Assembly: GCA_002221725.1 (NCBI GenBank)
Contig: NJFT01000005.1
Coordinates: 124,001 to 188,000, forward strand
DNA from: Scedosporium boydii
Taxonomy: Eukaryota; Ascomycota; Sordariomycetes; Microascales; Microascaceae
Length of the DNA stretch: 64,000 nt
Direction of reading: 5' to 3'
Shown here: positions 47,822 to 61,551 of the stretch, in pieces
Layout of the letters: every line of letters begins with the position of its first letter
Position numbering within the stretch: position 1 is the stretch's first letter
Made by a program: the position numbers and the translations under genes
Notes under the pieces: model-generated
Told to the model about the DNA's origin: nothing
The model's database searches: none
What the model saw: only the letters and a program-made list of their open reading frames with translations

Positions 47822-48576
47822 ACGTCGAAAATACCGAGCGAATTCGCCGTTTCACTCGAAACAACAAAACCAACAACAGATATTCCTCCTACAGGCAGGA
47901 TTTTCTTTAGAACTCTAGTTTTCCTAACTATTCTCGGCACGGAAGCGAAGATGAGCGGCCACAGAATGACTGAGAATTAGTATCGTCCTTGGCTTTTATG
48001 GCCTTGGGGGGTGGTATTTGTTTTGAGGGGGTTGGGCGCGGACCTGCCCTCGTGTACTATACGATGACATTCTTTGTTTTCCTTTCATTTTTGGTAATTT
48101 TATATGTTTAACTGGGATATTGGAGGTATCAAGCTGGTGTGGATTGCCTCATGGGAGCTTTCTAGCTCTTAAGACGAAGATTGTCGTCTGTATAAAGTTT
48201 GGTCTTGGCGTAAGCTCTCGGCATCGGATTTCCGCTTCGGAAGCTGATTCCTTGGCACTTTGATGTCTATAGTCTGCTAAATCGATTCCTATGTTGATTG
48301 TCGAACTCTGAATCACACCGCAAGCTAGGAAGTTGTCCCTGATGATATGAACGCAAACGTGAGCCTGGGAATCGCTTTAGGGGGTGCAGGGTCCCTCTCG
48401 GATATAACGAGCAAGTGACATTCCCAATAACTTCTGGGGCGTCACTTCAGACTTGGGCAATGACCGAGGGACGATCCCCAGGGCCGGGGCTAGGTTGCAA
48501 GTGATAATAACCATACTCCAAAAGATTTTATCATTTTCAATCCTTCTTCCCTTTTTCCAATTTCTCAACATCTCGT
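47822..48576. other. Convergent 3' spacer
   Basis: This lies between the exchanger (+) and UTP14 (-). No element is recognised. Confidence 0.5.
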
Positions 48577-51486
48577 CTATATTACAGGTCGTGACATAGG
48601 CGCAATAATGCCTTGCTTAATGATGACTCTAGGTTTCGTTCCAGTCTGGAACGTCTCCTTCGTAACCCAGTCCGCTCCCACCGGCAACCTCAATGTGCCT
48701 TCATACTGATCCCTAGACTCGAATTCGTGAGGAAGCTGTGTTGCCAGGTACTTGTCGTTCTGTGCACGAGCCATGGTTAGCGAGTCTATCTCTGGATAGA
48801 CAATGAAAGGGAAAACTCCCTATATCAAGAGAGTTACATAAAACTCACCTTTTTAATCTTCTTCTCATTAATAATAACCCGATCCAACTTGGCATCCTGC
48901 CGATCCTGCTTCTTCACACCCTCAATCTTGGTAAGGAACCGGCCCTTATTCCTCTTCTTCTCCCGGCTGCTGACCCCGTCTCCCGCCCAGCTACCCCATC
49001 CGGGCAGCGTGTTATCGATGACCTTGTCGTCCTGCTCCTCAGCGAGTTCATCCTTTTCCTGCTCGAACTGCGCGACGACGTCGTCGCCGGCGAAAGCTCG
49101 CGCGATCAGGTCCTGGTCGCGGATGGCGAAGGGAAGTTTTAGGTCCGAGCCGTCATCGTCGGAATCGGCGTCTTCGCCGTCGTCGAGGAATTGCGCGGCG
49201 GCCTTCTCCGTGCGGGACTTCCTCTTCGTGGACTTGGCGCTGGGCTTGGGCTTGGGCTTGGGGGCACCTTCGGCGAGCAGGATTGAGGAGTTGAGGTCGA
49301 GTGGCTCGTTTGGACGCATGTCTTCGCCGTTTTTCTTGTTTTTGGACTTGCGGCGGGGTTCTGCGTTTGACCATGCTCCGGCGATCGAATCGGTCTGGAC
49401 GATGTATCGACGGTCTCGGGTGACGCCGGCATCATTTCCATCATCGTCCATAGCGTCGACATCTCCATCATCCTCTTTCCGCTGTCTCCTAGCCTTGCTC
49501 TTGCTTGCCTTCTGGCCGGCAGTTGAGAGTGGTCCCGTCGCGGAGATGGCATTTCCCATGCCATACTTCCTTCGGCCAACATCACCCTGATCTTCCTCTT
49601 CAACGTCGCCACCATCATTATCCGAGTCGAGGTCCCTCTTAATCTGCGCCACAAGCTCATCATTCGCTTGCCTGAGACGCTCCTCTTCCCTCTTCATGAA
49701 CTTGAGCTGCATCAGCTTCGACTCGGGAGCACCATCATCGAAAGCCTCGGCCCTCTCAAGTTCCCGCCGAAGTCGCTCGCGGTCATCCTCAGAGTCACTG
49801 CCGGACTCGACACTCTCATCATCATCATCATCAGAGTTTTCGCCAGCACCGCGCCCTTCAACCCTCTTCCGCAGCTCCTCATCCCGTCGCGCCATATCCA
49901 CCAACCCGGCCCGATAATCATCATCCCACACGGCCCTCTTGACCTTCGAGCCGGACTTGGCCCACTTGCTATTCTTATGCCTGGCACCCACTCGCTCGAG
50001 GGCCCGCTTGCGATCCTGCTCTTCCCTTTCATCGTCGGAATCGATCTCGCCGGCTTCAATCATGGCTTCCTTGGCGGCGATCTCTTCTTTTTGCTTTTGC
50101 CTCTTGTGGATCCTGTGGTAGGCTTTGCTCTTGATTTTCTTGAGCCGCGCCATCTTCTTCGCCTCGCGGGATTGGAGCTCTCGTGCTAGTCGTCGCTCGG
50201 CTAGTAGCTCCTGGCGAGCCTGCTTAGATAGCTGCAAGTGCTCCTCTTCCGAAATCAAGGGCTTCTTCTTCTTCTCCTTGGCCAGGCTCAGACCGCTCTG
50301 GTCCAGCAGAGAAAACATGGTCTTCTCAAGCTCGGTCCTGGCGTCGGTAGGTTTCAGCGGTTGCATCTCCGTGTTGCCGAGACCCGCATTGGGTAGTTCT
50401 TGCGGGAGAGGGAACACGAGATGCTCCGCGCGTCTGTTGTGCTTGATGGTCTCCGTCCACCGGTCGAGGGTCTCCGTCGTCTTCTCGTACGCAGCTTTTC
50501 GATCGATACGGTCCTGCTGGCGCTTTGGTAGAGGAACGTCTAACTTCTTGCTCAAACCCGGCCTAGTTTCCTTCTCCTCCTTCGTCATGAGTTTCAAAGA
50601 CTTCTTCATGTTGGCGTCTTTGATGCCGAAGAGCCCGAGGTCCTTGAGTCCGATTTTGGGCTTCGTCGATTTGGTTGTGTCCTCGTCTTCGTCGACGCCA
50701 GCGAATTCTGCTACCAGGCTTTTGAGCGCATCCTGATCCTGGACACCGTCGTCATCGGAGTCCGTTCCGTCATCTTCTTCCGAATCGGCATCACTGTCGT
50801 CCTCATCTGATTCATCGGAACCGGATTCTTCCTCATCCTCCTCAGACTCCTCTTCGGCCATGTCTAGAGCTTGGGCGAGGTCGATGGCATCTTCGCCGAG
50901 AGACTCATCGTCGTCTTCTTCGTCAGAATCGTCATCCTGAAAGGACGGTTAGCGTTTTAAGGTTAATACGGATGGAGCAATACAAAGGCAAGCGCACATC
51001 TTTTTCCTGATTGGACTTGCTTCCGCGGAACGCATAGCCCTGGAAAGTCTCATTGTCACTCTCGCCAAACGCTTCATCACTGTCAATCTCCGAATCCTCA
51101 TCATCCTCTGCCAGTCCTCCTAGCCTCCACTTATTCCCTTCATCGTCGCTTCCCTCCTCAATATCGGAGTCTTCCTGAGCAGGTCGGCTAGGCCGCGCCC
51201 GTTTCCTCCTCGGACCCTCATCTTCTCCCTCTGAACCCTCCTCGGCATCCCTTCGGTGCTTCGGTCTCGCATCGTCAATATCCAAAATCCGGTCTCGGCC
51301 GCTCCTCTTCTTCTCGCCGTCCGCAAACTGCTCCGAAGCAATCTCAAAGGCGTTGAGGGCTCTCGTCTTGGAACCCCCTTTTGGTTTCGCCTTCGACTTT
51401 CCTTGATTTTGTTGTTGTATTTTCCCCGCGCGTTTCCCTAGGGGTTTCGCCGTCGGCGCTCGTCCGTGGGCTTGTCGACCTGCCAT
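48577..51486 (-). CDS. UTP14: UTP14, U3 small-subunit processome protein
   Basis: Exons are 51486-50998, 50936-48849 and 48759-48577, giving 919 aa. Long acidic Asp/Glu/Ser stretches (about 95-250) alternate with basic coiled regions. UTP14 signatures are IKSKAYHRIHKRQKQ in the middle, a LPGWGSWAG motif near residue 840, and the C-terminal block KYLATQLPHEFESRDQYE followed by TKPRVIIKQG. The protein binds U3 snoRNP/pre-rRNA and activates the helicase Dhr1 during 18S rRNA maturation in the nucleolus. The first donor (GTGCGC) is weak, but a good branch (CGCTAACC) and acceptor follow, and the frame joins as Asp-Asp. It is divergent from COX15, with starts 478 nt apart. Confidence 0.92.
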
Positions 51487-51964
51487 CGTGGTGTTGTTCT
51501 GGTGGACAATTTGCAGGTATTTTTCCTTCCTAGGTTTTTGGCGTCTGAAGGCGGTGCGTTTTTGCTAGCATTTTTTTCTCGATGGGAACTTTTTTTTTTC
51601 TGCCAGTGCATCTCGGACGTGGGGTCAGGGCGGTGAGCACTCGGGTTTCCCTGGTACAAGGTACAAATGAAGTGTACCTCGAACAGTGCTGAGGTACAAT
51701 GTTACTTCGTCACGCACACGCCACAGATCAATTGATGGCTAAAGCTTGGGCCACACCGTCCCCTGGCCTGGATCCAGCAGCCAATAAGAATTTTAGGAAT
51801 TAATAATTCTTCCAAAATTTTTGACCTTGTCTCGTACCACAAACCAAATACCGTCTTGAGCAGACGGGCTCGAAATCAGCCCATCTCCAATCTCCCATCT
51901 CTCACGACACTCGTTTCTTTTCCTCCTTCCCACCTCACCACACACCCCCCTTAGTTCGACGACA
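51487..51964. promoter_or_regulatory. Divergent promoter region, UTP14 / COX15
   Basis: This compact spacer serves a ribosome-assembly and a respiratory gene. It includes a T run at about 51590-51598, one near-match to the 9-mer (TACTTCGTC at about 51703) and an AT-rich part at 51785-51830. Confidence 0.5.
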
Positions 51965-53563
51965 ATGGCATATCTAATGCCCGTGTCGCGAAGGCTAGCC
52001 ACGAGGCTAGCCGCTCCCTCTTCGATATGTCGCCAATGCCTTCAGCGCGCATCCGTGCCAGCCGGTCGCTCCCGTGTCCTCGATGCCGTTCGACAGAGCC
52101 GGGCAATCCCTATGCAGCAGCAGCAGCAGCAGGTCCGGTTCCAGACTACGACTTCGACTATCACGGAGCAGATCAAGGCGGCGTCGGAGGGAAGCACCAA
52201 GGCTTATGCTGAGGCTTTCGAAGATGCGACGAGTAAGAAGAAGATGCCTGAGTTTACGACGTCCAAGGCCGTAGGCCTTTGGCTTCTCGGTTCCGCTGTT
52301 AGTGTCTTTGGTATTGTTGTCTTTGGCGGTTTGACTCGCTTGACAGAATCTGGGTAAGTTTGAACAGCCATCTTTCTCAATCAGCTCTGTCCTATGGCCA
52401 TGCTTCTCCCCAATTGGACTTCGCTAACGGCTTGGTCTTCCACTCTTGCTAGCTTGAGCATCACCGAATGGCGCCCCGTAACTGGTAGCAGGTTCCCCGC
52501 AAATGAAGAAGTCTGGCAATCCGAATTCGACAAGTACCGCGCCTCCCCCGAATTCCACCTCCTCAACCCGCACATGACCCTCGACGAGTTCAAGAAGATC
52601 TACTTCATGGAATGGTTCCACCGCATCTGGGGTCGCGTCATCGGCGTCACCTTCGTCCTCCCCGCTATCTACTTCGTCGCCCGTCGCCGCGTCTCCCTCC
52701 CCATGGCCCTCAACATCGGCGGAATCTCCGCCCTGATCGGCTTCCAGGGCATCATCGGCTGGTGGATGGTCAAGTCTGGCCTCAAGGACGACCTCTTCGC
52801 GCCCGGCTCCCACCCCCGCGTCTCGCAGTACCGCCTTACCACCCATCTCGCTACCGCCATTCTGTGCTACTCCTGGATGCTCGTCTCGGCCCTCACCGTC
52901 CTCCGCACCCGCCGTCTGCTCGCTGACCCCGCCGGTGCTCTTAAGATGGTCTCGACCCTGAAGAACCCCGCCCTCACGACCCTCCGCCGCTCCGTCGCCG
53001 GCCTTACCGTCCTCGTCTTCACCACCGCACTCTCTGGCGCCCTCGTCGCCGGTCTCGATGCAGGCCTCATCTACAACGAGTTCCCCATGATGGGTCTTGG
53101 TCTCACGCCCCCGGCCTCCGAGCTCTGGGACGACCATTATTCTCGTAAGACCGACCGCTCTGATCTCTGGTGGCGCAACATGCTTGAGAACCCCAGCACC
53201 GTCCAGCTCGACCACCGCATCCTCGCCACTACCACCTTCTTCTCCGTCCTCTCCCTCTTCCTGTACGCCCGCCGCGGCCAGGTAGCGGCAGCCATCCCCC
53301 GCAATGCTAAGAAGGGCGTTAACGGCCTCCTTCACCTTACCCTCGCGCAGGTCGCCCTCGGCATCTCTACGCTGATCTACATGGTTCCCCTGTCCCTGGC
53401 CGCCCTCCACCAGGCCGGTGCCCTCGCCGTTCTTACTGGTTCTCTCGTCCTCGGTCACAGGCTGCGCATTCCCAAGCATCTTTTGGCTACCCTGAACAGG
53501 AGGGTCCAGATTGCTGCCAAGTCTTCTGGCGCCTCGACTGCGGCTAAGAAGGCTTCCCACTAA
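51965..53563 (+). CDS. COX15: Heme A synthase, mitochondrial inner membrane
   Basis: Exons are 51965-52353 and 52453-53563, giving 499 aa. A basic, Ser-rich presequence (about residues 1-60, with a short Gln run) targets mitochondria. About eight helices follow. Heme-ligand and signature segments of the CtaA/Cox15 family are GGLTRLTESGLSITEW, EWFHRIWGRVIG, QYRLTTHLATA, QLDHRILATTTF and ALHQAGALAVLTG. The enzyme oxidises the C8 methyl of heme O to formyl, making heme A for cytochrome oxidase. The 99-nt intron splits the codon after TES. The long frame on the opposite strand is a codon-bias shadow. Confidence 0.96.
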
Positions 53564-54050
53564 AACGCAAAACGGTGAAACATTGATGAGAGTCGGGGAA
53601 AGAAAAAAAAAATTCAATCCTCTCCGACGCTCTCACTACATCTCCCCACTTTTCTGCATAGCTCGAGGGCTGCGTATGTATTTATAGCAAATAGAGCCAT
53701 TTGTATATCATGATAAGAAAAAGAAAGGGGGTTATAAAGGAGGGCCAGCTGAGCAGGGGAAGTATAATGTGTACATAAAAGTTCACGGTTCGCCACTCTT
53801 TTTATTGTTCTTTTTTTTTCTCTTCGGGTCTTGTACGGCTCACTCTCTTGTTTCACAACCCAATGTATCATAACGAAGATAGAAACTACGTCACCCTTCT
53901 ACAAAGAGACCTTTCTTATTCCATTTCTCTAATCTTTTTTTTTTTTCTCACTCAAGTGAGGCTCTATCTAGGAATAACCCGCCAAGCCTAAAATGCCCCG
54001 AAAATACCCCGGAACCCGCTGTCCTAAGGTTCGAGTTTTCGCTAGCCAAG
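53564..54050. other. Convergent 3' spacer
   Basis: This lies between COX15 (+) and lysyl-tRNA synthetase (-). It contains an A run near 53604-53612 and T runs near 53812 and 53935-53946. No gene is recognised. Confidence 0.5.
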
Positions 54051-56722
<2,672 letters not shown>

Positions 56723-57027
56723 GGTTGCGTTCGATTTCGATGGACGATGGAGTGTTAAGAGATCTTGAGGTTGTTGTGTTGGTGTTGGTAGGGGCCCAAT
56801 GGCAATCGTAGAGAATTGGTCCAAAGATCAAATTCCAGATAGAAACAAAAATGGAACAAAAACAACAAGTTTGTTCCCGCGTTTATAGAGGCTTCCGTTG
56901 CTCTAGATTTTTCCGTCTTCCGGCAAAGCGAGAATATGATACCAGAACGTGGGGCAGAATTACTATCGATAGATAAAGTGAGTGTGCGGCGGGGCTTTCC
57001 TTTTTTTTTCTTTGGAGGAGGGGTCGT

Positions 57028-57156
57028 TACGAAGTAACTTTGGCTACTTCGCAAGTCACTGAGTGACTCAGTCTTTTGGAAGGAATTGAATTCGGATGTA
57101 CCTTGTACTCCGCAACAAACTTAAATTGGACTTGTATTTTTGCTTCGTACTTCGTA
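57028..57156. repeat. Pair of TACGAAGTA / TACTTCGTA 9-mers
   Basis: Copies are at 57028-57036 and 57148-57156 in opposite orientation; the second overlaps a partial copy (CTTCGTACTTCGTA). Confidence 0.85.
57058..57070. promoter_or_regulatory. Gcn4/CPC1-type dyad upstream of lysyl-tRNA synthetase
   Basis: CTGAGTGACTCAG is a 13-nt dyad containing an exact TGACTCA. It lies about 340 nt upstream of the synthetase start. Aminoacyl-tRNA synthetases are known cross-pathway-control targets in filamentous fungi. A single match may be chance. Confidence 0.5.
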
Positions 57157-57758
57157 GCTCCTCTGTACAGTCTACAAAGGACCTCAATTGCAATTATGAC
57201 TCCCTCGCAATCAGGAGTCTTTCACGATGTCGTGTGCTTCCGCGTCAGATACGAGCAAGGGAATCCAGAAGCGAGATGAGGCGAGATGGGATGATATGGA
57301 GATGGACGGAGTTCGTTTCCAAAACGTAAATATTGAATGCCAGATAATTATATTCCCTGATTCCAACGCCAGATGGACACAGACTGGTTCGTGTCCGACT
57401 TAAAAACAGTGACCGACCCAGATTGTGAAGCTGAGTGTCTGCAAAGAAAAACAAGAAAAGCACTAGAGACCCCCCCTCTCTTTAAAATAGCGCTTCAACA
57501 ATAGACTGGTTGCTCCCTCCATGGTCTAAAAACCCTCTAGTCGCCCTCCCATCTCTTCTCGAAAACAGCGACGTTTTGCAAATAGCCGCGGTAATGACGG
57601 TATAGTCTCTCATAATGGCTTCTACCGCTTCCCAAAGAACACCGAAAAAGAAAAAAAAAAATCATAAAGGCCAACCGCAGAATGGCATAAACAGAAAGGG
57701 ACAAAGAGACAATAACATTCGCCCAATAATGTCTCTATGGTAATCTAGGCAATGCGAC

Positions 57759-59286
57759 CTATTGGCTGCCGGAGGAGCCCGCGATGCTCGCCGCAGGTGA
57801 TGGCTGCCTCTCCTGATAAAGACCGGTCTTTTCGATGTAGTCGATAACAGGGTCAGGGATGACTATTTAGGAGTAATGTTAGCAAAAAGGGCGAGCGTAA
57901 GGTGAGAAAATAACTAAGCTAGAGAGGAGAGGAGAGAGGTCCACGTACGGTAGCGAACGCTCATATCACGCTTAATGTGCAAGCGAATCTGTGTACTGCT
58001 CATGTTATTCTGGAACACCTGTTGAATAACATGGATATTCTCCCTCCAGGGCTGAAGACTGGACAGGGCCTGGTGGATATCGGTTCCGGCCCTCTCGATG
58101 ATGAAGGCTCCGAATCGGCCGAGGATATGCTCGAGGTCATCTCGACTCCAAACTTCGGGCTGGCTCATCGTCTGGATAAGATCGGCACCCGCAAGGAGTG
58201 CGATCCTAGGCTTCAGCCTCTCCTTTCCATCCGCCGAGAGAATGCCGTCCGGGATCGCTCGGTTTATTTCCGTCTCGAAGTGGTCAAGGACCTTGGCTGT
58301 GGGAATAAAATCACTCTATACCTCGGGTCCCTTTTAGTTAGAACGCGTCGAGCTCCCGTGGTAGATAGGGTGGGGGAACGCACGCTGAGAGCCTCGTAGG
58401 GATCAACCATGATCATCGGAGAGTGTTCGACGGCGAGCTGGCACATCCGCACCCGGTGGTATCCGGGAGCGAGTCCAGCTTTCTAAATCCGGCAAGGCTG
58501 TATGTTAGCCCAATCCATCCCTTGATCCTCACAGACCTTCGAATGGCCCGTTCACAGATGACCGGGCTAGAAGAAGAAAAGGTGTCATAGTGTCGCGGGC
58601 CATGTCCATCTGTTTCCGAGTTTTACAGCTAGCTTTCACATACCTTGTATCCATCCGATACTGGTGATAGGTAGCTGCACCGACGTAGAAATTAGCAACC
58701 ATCCACAAACATAAACACCTCCCATCATACGATCAAAGCAAAATAAAGGTATCAAAGAGCTTCAGAGCCACAAAAGGCTCATCCGGGGAAAAAGAAACAA
58801 CAAGCGACAACACCTACCCGCCAACAACCTCATAAGAGCTATTCGAATGCCTGCAATAATCCGCAGCCATAGGAAACATCCGCAGATGTAAAAAGGTAAT
58901 CGGAGAAACTACATTTCAAGACACGCCACCACTTCGGTCAGCAAAAAGTAAAATGGACGCATTCGAATATGCCCAGGGGATGCCCCAAAGCATGCATGCA
59001 GTGTCGTCAACCCGGTGCGTACGGTGGTGGGGGGGTACAAGAGGGGTTCTAGGACACAGGAACGAGGGGGACTTGGATGAGGGGGAGGGGGAAAGCACCC
59101 GCCCTCTCTCGGGAATCGGAGCGAGTACACGGCCAACGTACAGGAGCCGCAGGCCACCAATATCAACGGCGTCTTATTTGGTTCCTTCAATTGCCTCCGT
59201 ATCCGATCGGACGGGAATTGATATGTTTCGAGAGTCATGTCGGTCGTCGGTACTTGTCCGTTGTGGTCTGTCGTCGTTTGCGCCAT
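57759..59286 (-). CDS. NMA1: Nicotinamide mononucleotide adenylyltransferase (NMNAT)
   Basis: There are six exons: 59286-59142, 58908-58818, 58674-58644, 58482-58384, 58315-57949 and 57862-57759, giving 278 aa. This is a nucleotidyltransferase fold with the GSFSPITFLHLRMF signature (about residues 47-60, HxxH-type active site), the YLSPVSDGYKKAGLAPGYHR loop, LLAGADLIQTM and the C-terminal ISSTKIR-like motif as MSSTQIRLHIKRDMSVRYLIPD. It joins NMN (or NaMN) and ATP to make NAD or its deamido form. The length fits fungal NMNATs. The acceptor at 58316 is fixed by a TAG just upstream in the coding frame. The short 31-nt exon 3 lies between 143- and 161-nt introns. Confidence 0.93.
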
Positions 59287-61551
59287 CGCAGCTGATTATT
59301 TTTTTTCCCCGGGTTTTATTATTTTCTTTTTTGGCCCTCCCCTCTTCGTCGGGGAAGGTTATTCCGATATTAAAAATGTTCCAATAGCTGGTGACGTAGG
59401 TCTAAAATAAAACAAGGCGCGAGGAGAACTGGGATCTCCTGCGAAAAATTAAAGAATGGGCCGAGGCAAGGTCGGGAGGTTTCACGAGAAAAGAGAGGAA
59501 GTCGGTTGTACAGAAGGGGTTGTTCTGAACTGCTTTCAATGAGCGAATGCCCGTTGATCGGCAATTTGGCATGTAGGAGGGGGATTCAGAGGGGCAAGTG
59601 AGGGGCCCACGGAGGCGCTGTCCGGCTTTTGGCGATACTCGGACCTTGCTGGAGAGACTCTAACGGGAGAGTGAAGGTGAGGGTGAGATAGGGAGAGACG
59701 ATGGGATTGAGAGTTGCAGAAAAAAGAGGAGGTTTTGGGAAAATTGAGAAGAAGGTAAGAAAAGTACGAGAGTTTTCACACGACAAGAAAAAGAGACGAG
59801 CGCCCCGGGGGGGAAAGGTTGGGGGTTAAAATGCTGTTTAGTTGGACTCCCCGACGCTAGGCAGCACGAGCGAAGGAGCCGAAAAAGATAAACGGACTTG
59901 GCTTTAGTACCAAAAAAAAGCTGGGAATTTGTTATGAACATTGAGGATTGCTAATTGCTAATGCTGCTACTAATAGGAACGAAGGTTCGTTGCATTGCGG
60001 TTGCCGGCGGAGGCGGACGAGTTAACCGTGAGCAGCGAGCATGGATGTTGGAAGATGCGAAGGTGGGTGGGAGGGTGAGGCGGCTTCCATCATCAGGTAT
60101 TGCTACGTCGGTGGCAACGGACGGAAAGCGCGTTTGAGAGGTATCGTGTACAAAGTTCTGAGTCACGCGGGTGTTTGGCTGTGCGTACCGCTCAAAAGCC
60201 TGGAAAGTAGCCGCTACAGTTGGATTGAAGTACCGAAAGGGCGCAAAACGGACCGGAGAAACAGCGAAGTCAAGAAGTAACCTGAAGCTTCGGTTCACGG
60301 TGGTGGCAGCAGCCTCCATACTTCGCAGTTGAAAGCTGCCACTGCTCGAGTTTCTTTGGAGTTGCGCCAAAGTAAATGCAGGTCTCGATCGACCTTGCGT
60401 TTCCCATTTCGATTGATCATTGCGTGGCCGAATATGACCAAAAGTCTTTAGAACTTTTTACTAAACTAATCCAATATCATTGATACTACTGGAGGATCTC
60501 GTCAATTGATCTCTGTTTCCGATAGCCGAGCCGCGCCCAAGGGCTCCTCGCAATAAACTAGGTTCCAGGGGATCCGTGCGACACTGATCACGCTTCCTCG
60601 AGCTAAGCTCTCAACCTAATATACCGTGCTGCTATATCCATTGATGAATCTCCCAGTACGTAAAAAGCAACATGCTCTAGAACCGAGGACGAGACCTGCT
60701 TGAGACTTGGCGTCTCGCAGTGACCGCAGGAGCTCAATCTTCTCCCAGCTCCTTGGATCCCGGGGTCGACAATCCCACATAGTCTTAGTTGATTGAGTGG
60801 GATTGATTCAACGCAATGCATTGATCGGCCCCTCGCTTGCTGTCTCAAGGCAAGCTCACCTGGACAACAACTTCACCGAACATTACCAAGAATTCAGTAA
60901 AGCCCACGAGACCGACTCTTAACCAGCCGAACACTGCGGCCATCTCGATCCTTGTCAAGTTTTAACTTCGGGTCCGCAGTGTTCCGCTAGCGCCGCCCTC
61001 GGGAGACATTCTGCCACCTCCTGCCAAGAATGGGGAATGCCCCCGTTGGATACTGACAAGTATCAAGGGCTCGACAGGAGACCGTAAACAAAGTTTGTGA
61101 ACTGCGGGTATGAAAACCCCTCTGAGAGAGCTCTTAAAAGGACCTCTCAAGACTTGTGACTGTCCAAGGCATTTGATGAATCGAAATATCACAAAGTCAC
61201 CGAAATCAACAGCAAAACACACACCCAAAACAAAGCCCATAAACCGAGTCCTCGAATCCTTTTGACCAGGAAAACTACTAGTAATACAATTACCGGAAGT
61301 CCAGTTTCTCTGTACCTAAACCTCGACCATTAGAAGAAATCTGATTTTGTACCCACCCCCATTCTGCATGTCCTTCCGAGTTTATTCGAAGTTTGTTGTG
61401 TGTGCCAAGCCAAAAAATTATTATTAAATGTTCCTTCACCGTTTTCTGGTTCCCTTTTTCTGTGTTTTCTTTTCCGTTTTCAGACTGATAGTGGCGGCTT
61501 TCAAGATGAGCCGCTCAAAAGTGGCATGCGTCAAGTGCTAACCTCACCACT
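59287..61551. other. 2.3 kb spacer
   Basis: This holds the NMNAT promoter on the left and the 3' flank of the polyglutamine protein on the right. G/T-rich and A/T-rich parts alternate. No gene, no TACGAAGTA copy and no RNA gene is recognised. Confidence 0.45.

Larger units (their letters stand above)
56723..57758. other. Spacer, promoter of lysyl-tRNA synthetase and 3' side of NMNAT
   Basis: It has TACGAAGTA-family 9-mers at 57028 and 57148, a TGACTCA dyad at 57058-57070, a T run near 57000-57009, and A-rich sequence at 57649-57661. No gene is recognised. Confidence 0.5.

Noticed and set aside
48889..50736. Long + strand frames opposite UTP14
   Set aside because: Complement of repetitive acidic coding sequence, with no recognisable protein features.
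52424..53617. 397-codon minus-strand frame opposite COX15
   Set aside because: COX15 has clear homology signatures; the antisense frame has none and reflects strong third-position C bias.
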